A stretch of 64,000 nt of DNA, taken from an uncultured Bacteroidia bacterium (GTDB lineage Bacteria > Bacteroidota > Bacteroidia > Bacteroidales > UBA932). The notes beneath the pieces are model-generated. The model had not been told where the DNA came from. It saw nothing but the letters and a program-made list of their open reading frames with translations, and did not search any database. Within the stretch, counting starts at the first letter, position 1. The number at the start of each line of letters is the position of its first letter. The position numbers were made by a program, and so were the translations under genes. Positions 60,472 through 64,000 of the stretch are shown in pieces. Location: positions 1 through 64,000 of the forward strand of contig CACZZF010000002.1 in the NCBI GenBank assembly GCA_902785575.1. Direction: 5' to 3'.

Positions 60472-61046
60472 AAAAGATATTCATCATAGCCTCCCTGCTG
60501 CTCGTATCGCTGGCTGGGATGGCGCAGGACAAGCAACCGGTTTACAAGTCCTCTTTCTTCGGAATCAGGAGTGATGGTGTGACCGATAACACGAATTCCA
60601 TCCGGAAGGCTCTTGAATTCATCGCCTCGAAGGGTGGTGGAACCCTTGAATTCAGCGTTGGACGTTATCTGACAGGCTCTGTCGAACTCCAATCGGGGGT
60701 TGATATCTATCTCCGTGAAGGTGCGGTTATTGTCGGTTCGACGAACATCTATGCCTATGAGGGCAAGATGGGTGTTTTCTGGGGAGAGGGAGTCAAAGAT
60801 GTGACCATCTCAGGAAAAGGTGTCATCGACGGTCGTGGTCCCGGACTTCTCCGTAATATCTTCGAGCAGACCAACATGAAGCATATTCCTGATGATGTCG
60901 CCATTCCGACCCTTGTCTATCTGAAGGATTGTCAGAATGTGAGTCTCAAGGACTTCATACTCCGTTACCCCGCGACAAAGAACTCCCTCTACATTATCGA
61001 GGGCGGTGACGTAAAGGTCGAAGGCTGCTACTCAGACACACGATGA
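60468..61046 (+). CDS. N-terminal half of a GH28-like protein
   Basis: 192 aa with an intact signal peptide (ending GMAQ) and the same beta-helix start (SSFFGIRSDGVTDNTNSIRK, GGGTLEFSVGRYLTGSVELQ). It stops after KDFILRYPATKNSLYIIEGG, just before the position of the catalytic NTDG and DD motifs. ATGA overlaps on both ends join it to its neighbours. Either the gene lost its 3' half by deletion while the operon was rejoined in frame with the next start, or the short beta-helix acts as a binding protein. No remnant of the missing half is seen downstream. Confidence 0.75.
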   Translation: MKKIFIIASLLLVSLAGMAQDKQPVYKSSFFGIRSDGVTDNTNSIRKALEFIASKGGGTLEFSVGRYLTGSVELQSGVDIYLREGAVIVGSTNIYAYEGKMGVFWGEGVKDVTISGKGVIDGRGPGLLRNIFEQTNMKHIPDDVAIPTLVYLKDCQNVSLKDFILRYPATKNSLYIIEGGDVKVEGCYSDTR

Positions 61047-63241
61047 GAAAGATTCTCGCTATATTGTCTCTGGTTCTTTGCCTATGGCTCAGGGCTGGAG
61101 CGGAAGAGTATTCCTGGAAGGCCAAGTGGATCAGCAAGCAATATTACCAGAGCGAGACCAACTCATGGCTTGCTTTCCGTAAAGACATTGATATTGAGAA
61201 GGTTCCGGCTTCCCTTATCGCCAGGATCGCCGTTGACACGAAGTACTGGCTTTGGATCAACGGTGAGCCTGTGGTCTATGAGGGAGGTCTGAAGCGAGGA
61301 CCGTCCATTGGTGGAGGATATTACGACAAAGTCGAGATCGCGCCATACTTGAAAAAAGGCGAGAATAGGATTTCCGTCCTTGTCTGGTTTATGGGCAAAG
61401 CGGGATTCAGCCATATGAGCAGCGGCACTTGCGCCCTGTTGTTCGATGCCCGCGGCCCAGAGATCGAGATTCTCTCCGACGAGACATGGGAGTGTTCCGT
61501 ACAGTACGGTTACGGTACAGCCTCGCACCCGATCACAAACTACCGTCTCTCGGAGAGCAACATCCGCTACGACGCCAACTTGTTCGATTACAATTGGTTC
61601 CAAACTCCTATTCCCAGACCGGACGAAAAGCCGGTGCCACGAAAGGCTCCAGAGTGGTTGGGGTCGTCAATCGAGCTTCCTTTCCTTCCGGGAGATGTTC
61701 CGATGGGAGAACTGGTGGAAAGGCCGATCCCTCAATGGAAGAACTATGGCTTGAAGGATTATATCTCAACCCGGCAGAGCGGAGACACGCTCTATTGCAA
61801 GTTGCCGTATAATGGCCATTTCTCTCCTTGGTTCAAAGTCGAGGCGCCTAAGGGGATGGTGATCTCTATGCACACCGATCACGATATGGTCTCCGATGCC
61901 AAGTGCGTCAGCGCCGAGTATGTCACCAAAGAAGGTGTCCAGGAATATGAGAGTTTCGGATGGATGAACGGCGAAGTGCTTTATTATGTTTTTCCTCCGG
62001 AGGTTAAAGTCCTGGGTGTCAAGTTCCGTGAGACTGGTTATGACACTGAGTTCACGGGATCTTTCTCTTGTTCCGACCCCGTTCTCAACGCGTATTGGCA
62101 GAAGGCTCAGAGAACGCTTTACGTCTGTATGAGGGACACCTATTACGACTGTCCCGACCGGGAGAGGGCGCAATGGTGGGGTGACGAGGTCAACGAGCTG
62201 AATGAGGCTTTCTATCTGCTTGACCGCAAAGCGGATAAGCTCGCCCGGAAAGGTATAATGGAACTGGTCCGCTGGCAAAAGCCCGACGGGGTTATGTATG
62301 CTCCGATTCCTTGTTCCAACTATTTCAAGGAGCTTCCGATGCAGGTTCTCAACTCCATAGGTTGGTTCGGATTCAGGGGATATGCTTTCTATTCGGGTGA
62401 CTATTCATTTGTGGCGGATGTCTATCCGGCTGTTCATCGTTATCTTCACGAAGTCTGGCAGCTTGATTCAGAGGGGCTTCCCATCTACCGAAAAGGTGGT
62501 TGGGACTGGCCTGACGCCGGATCTCACCAAGACCGGGTGGCTCAGCTGCATCTGTGGTATTACCTTGCGCTTAAAGCCGAGGCGGAATTTGCCAAGGTTC
62601 TGGGTAAGGGGTCGGAAGCCACTGAGGACGAAGCTATTATGTCTAAAATAGCGACAGTTCTGAACTCGAAATATTGGAATGGTTCAGCCTATATCACTCC
62701 AGGCTTCGAGGACCTTCCTGACGATCGTGTCCAGGCTTTAGCTGTAATCTCCGGAGTGGCTGGCGCGGATAAGTATCCTATGCTGAAGAAGGTTTTCGCT
62801 GAGCGTTACAACGCCACGACCTATATGTTCCCTTATGTCCTTGATGCTCTTTACACCATGGGTGAGCCGCAGATGGCCCTGGATAGGATGCGGAAGCTTT
62901 GCCCTACCATAATGAATGACAGCTGCACAACCTTGTGGGAGCATTGGAATTTCGAAGGCACATGCAACCACGCATGGGCTGGTGGCGGAGTAATCTCCAT
63001 GGTCCGTCAGTTAGCTGGAGTCGAAGCCTTGAAGCCTGGGTATAAAGAGTTTGAGGTCAAACCACAGATGGGTGACCTTAAATGGCTGAAAACCGGTTTT
63101 GAGACCAATTACGGCAGGATTGAAGTCTCCCTAGTTAAGAAGGGTAAGAGGATTGACGCCGAGATAACTGTCCCGGAAGGAACAACTTGCCAAGCCGGCG
63201 GACAAACCTTCGCCCCCGGCATCCATAAAGTCAGGCTGTAG
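61043..63241 (+). CDS. GH78 alpha-L-rhamnosidase
   Basis: Secreted enzyme of 732 aa, signal peptide ending RAGA. An N-terminal carbohydrate-binding-like region (WISKQYYQSETNSWLAFRKD, WLWINGEPV) leads to the (alpha/alpha)6 catalytic barrel. DTYYDCPDRERAQWWGDE (about residues 365-381) is the family motif with the catalytic acid, and TTLWEHWNFEGTCNHAWAGG carries the second key Glu. A C-terminal beta domain ends the chain. It is last in the operon and converges with the unknown gene at 63245. It removes terminal rhamnose and would complement GH106 and GH28 in pectin breakdown. Confidence 0.9.
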   Translation: MRKILAILSLVLCLWLRAGAEEYSWKAKWISKQYYQSETNSWLAFRKDIDIEKVPASLIARIAVDTKYWLWINGEPVVYEGGLKRGPSIGGGYYDKVEIAPYLKKGENRISVLVWFMGKAGFSHMSSGTCALLFDARGPEIEILSDETWECSVQYGYGTASHPITNYRLSESNIRYDANLFDYNWFQTPIPRPDEKPVPRKAPEWLGSSIELPFLPGDVPMGELVERPIPQWKNYGLKDYISTRQSGDTLYCKLPYNGHFSPWFKVEAPKGMVISMHTDHDMVSDAKCVSAEYVTKEGVQEYESFGWMNGEVLYYVFPPEVKVLGVKFRETGYDTEFTGSFSCSDPVLNAYWQKAQRTLYVCMRDTYYDCPDRERAQWWGDEVNELNEAFYLLDRKADKLARKGIMELVRWQKPDGVMYAPIPCSNYFKELPMQVLNSIGWFGFRGYAFYSGDYSFVADVYPAVHRYLHEVWQLDSEGLPIYRKGGWDWPDAGSHQDRVAQLHLWYYLALKAEAEFAKVLGKGSEATEDEAIMSKIATVLNSKYWNGSAYITPGFEDLPDDRVQALAVISGVAGADKYPMLKKVFAERYNATTYMFPYVLDALYTMGEPQMALDRMRKLCPTIMNDSCTTLWEHWNFEGTCNHAWAGGGVISMVRQLAGVEALKPGYKEFEVKPQMGDLKWLKTGFETNYGRIEVSLVKKGKRIDAEITVPEGTTCQAGGQTFAPGIHKVRL

Positions 63242-63244
63242 GGT

Positions 63245-64000
63245 TTATTCCGCTGGAATATAGATAGTTGTGGCGCTCCAGTCGGTTGCCGCCGCATTGC
63301 TCCAGTCTCCTTTCTCGAATTTGAGACCATAGTATTTACCGAACCGGTCCTCAACAATGTACAGAGTTGTGAAGCGGTAGCCTTCGTGCTCGGATAGAAA
63401 CTCATCCCTCGCTTTGGCCGCCGCATCGGTGAGGTTCAAGCGGTCAATCTGGAAGTATGTCTTTTCCCAACCCCAGTTACGGCCTTGCGAAGACTTGGCT
63501 GTCTTGATGATACCATTGTCCATAAAGAAGATGAGGTTGTTGCCGGCCTCATTCACGCTCCCAAGGACAGTCGCGCCCGACGGTAAAAACCCGCTTACGC
63601 TGTTTAGCGACGTGGTGATATCCTTCCACCAATATGAGGGATTCACATGGTCATGCTCATAATAAAGCAAGTCGCCATCCTCATCGATCGCTATGGTGTT
63701 GGCTTCATAAATAACACCGTTGATCGCATCCTTGTCCTCATAAGGAATCTCGAAACAAAACTCATATTGTTTCTTCTCGAAATAGCGGCGGGATATCTCC
63801 ATCACGTAGCTATTATCAGATGAATAGTCTTCGTTATCCACTCCCGTGCCGACGTACGCCCTGGCCACCTTCCTGGGAATCTGGTAGATGAAATTCTCTT
63901 TTGAATATACCTTATTGGTCATCATCCAAATGCCTCCCTTATAGTGGGCGGTCGCTTTAAGTCCGTCGCTATCAACAAATTCCAATTCGGCCCAACCTTG
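63245..64000 (-). CDS. Unrecognised protein, 5' end beyond the window
   Basis: Open for 251 codons from the window edge, reading QGWAELEFVDSDG at the boundary, so the start lies outside. No membrane segment or family motif is recognised. It is rich in Tyr, Trp and Asp with repeated patterns (YFEKKQYEFCFEIPYEDKD, AINGVIYEANTIAIDEDGD) that suggest a beta-rich, perhaps propeller-like, secreted domain. The C-terminus ends WSATTIYIPAE. Only 3 nt separate its stop from that of GH78. Confidence 0.4.
   Translation of the reverse strand, partial: QGWAELEFVDSDGLKATAHYKGGIWMMTNKVYSKENFIYQIPRKVARAYVGTGVDNEDYSSDNSYVMEISRRYFEKKQYEFCFEIPYEDKDAINGVIYEANTIAIDEDGDLLYYEHDHVNPSYWWKDITTSLNSVSGFLPSGATVLGSVNEAGNNLIFFMDNGIIKTAKSSQGRNWGWEKTYFQIDRLNLTDAAAKARDEFLSEHEGYRFTTLYIVEDRFGKYYGLKFEKGDWSNAAATDWSATTIYIPAE

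Overview
The window is chromosomal DNA of a Bacteroidales-type bacterium (phylum Bacteroidota). Supporting signs are lipoproteins with Big_2, BspA-like leucine-rich and lamin-tail domains, a phosphate-porin-like barrel, an rSAM/lipoprotein pair of the kind known from Bacteroides and Prevotella, rhamnosidase/polygalacturonase genes, and promoters that fit the Bacteroides consensus (TTTG or TTG, about 19 nt, then TAnnTTTG). Base composition looks close to half GC. One tRNA gene is present. I saw no rRNA gene and no CRISPR array.

Layout, left to right. 124-834: queH (queuosine synthesis). 1089-6825: a MacB-like efflux operon (ATPase, two permeases, adaptor, TolC-like channel) behind a promoter with a palindrome at the predicted start site; an S41 and a C69 peptidase follow. 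10303-16983, minus: sufB, pnuC, sufC, a short sufD, ispE and a secreted six-hairpin-type protein. 17054-18007: aroC. 18134-27657, minus: a probable phosphate/anion locus (DUF47 protein, membrane-bound LuxR-type regulator, porin, lamin-tail lipoprotein, two CYTH-type proteins, DASS transporter, MgtC) followed by an M28 peptidase. 27806-34454, minus: purM, lipoprotein, radical SAM enzyme, purH, purD and folD as one operon. 34531-35855: rdgB and recO. 35950-37623: a surface lipoprotein. 37653-38858: a RAYT-type transposase gene between two large hairpins in opposite orientation. 38913-42121, minus: an aroD-aroA fusion and aroB. 42226-50286, minus: a PPC-domain protein, two predicted phosphatases, and an unrecognised three-gene membrane module just 3' of a tRNA-Arg. 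50585-56070: a chimeric phosphodiesterase lipoprotein, DUF368, a small hypothetical protein, a PfkB kinase and a flippase-like protein. 56073-63241: a rhamnogalacturonan-type glycosidase operon (GH106, GH28, half of a GH28, GH78). An unknown gene runs off the right edge.

The most striking feature is not a gene. Short palindromic or palindrome-like repeats of at least four sequence classes lie inside conserved coding sequences without breaking the reading frame. Affected genes are queH, ispE, sufD, purH, purD, rdgB, the aroD-aroA fusion, aroB, the GH106 gene and the six-hairpin gene. Three further copies lie between genes. One class is nested: a 19-bp element sits inside two different host repeats and adds exactly 24 bp, eight codons, each time. 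The situation resembles the Rickettsia palindromic elements. A transposase of the family that mobilises REP sequences is present, but its own flanking hairpins differ from the coding repeats.
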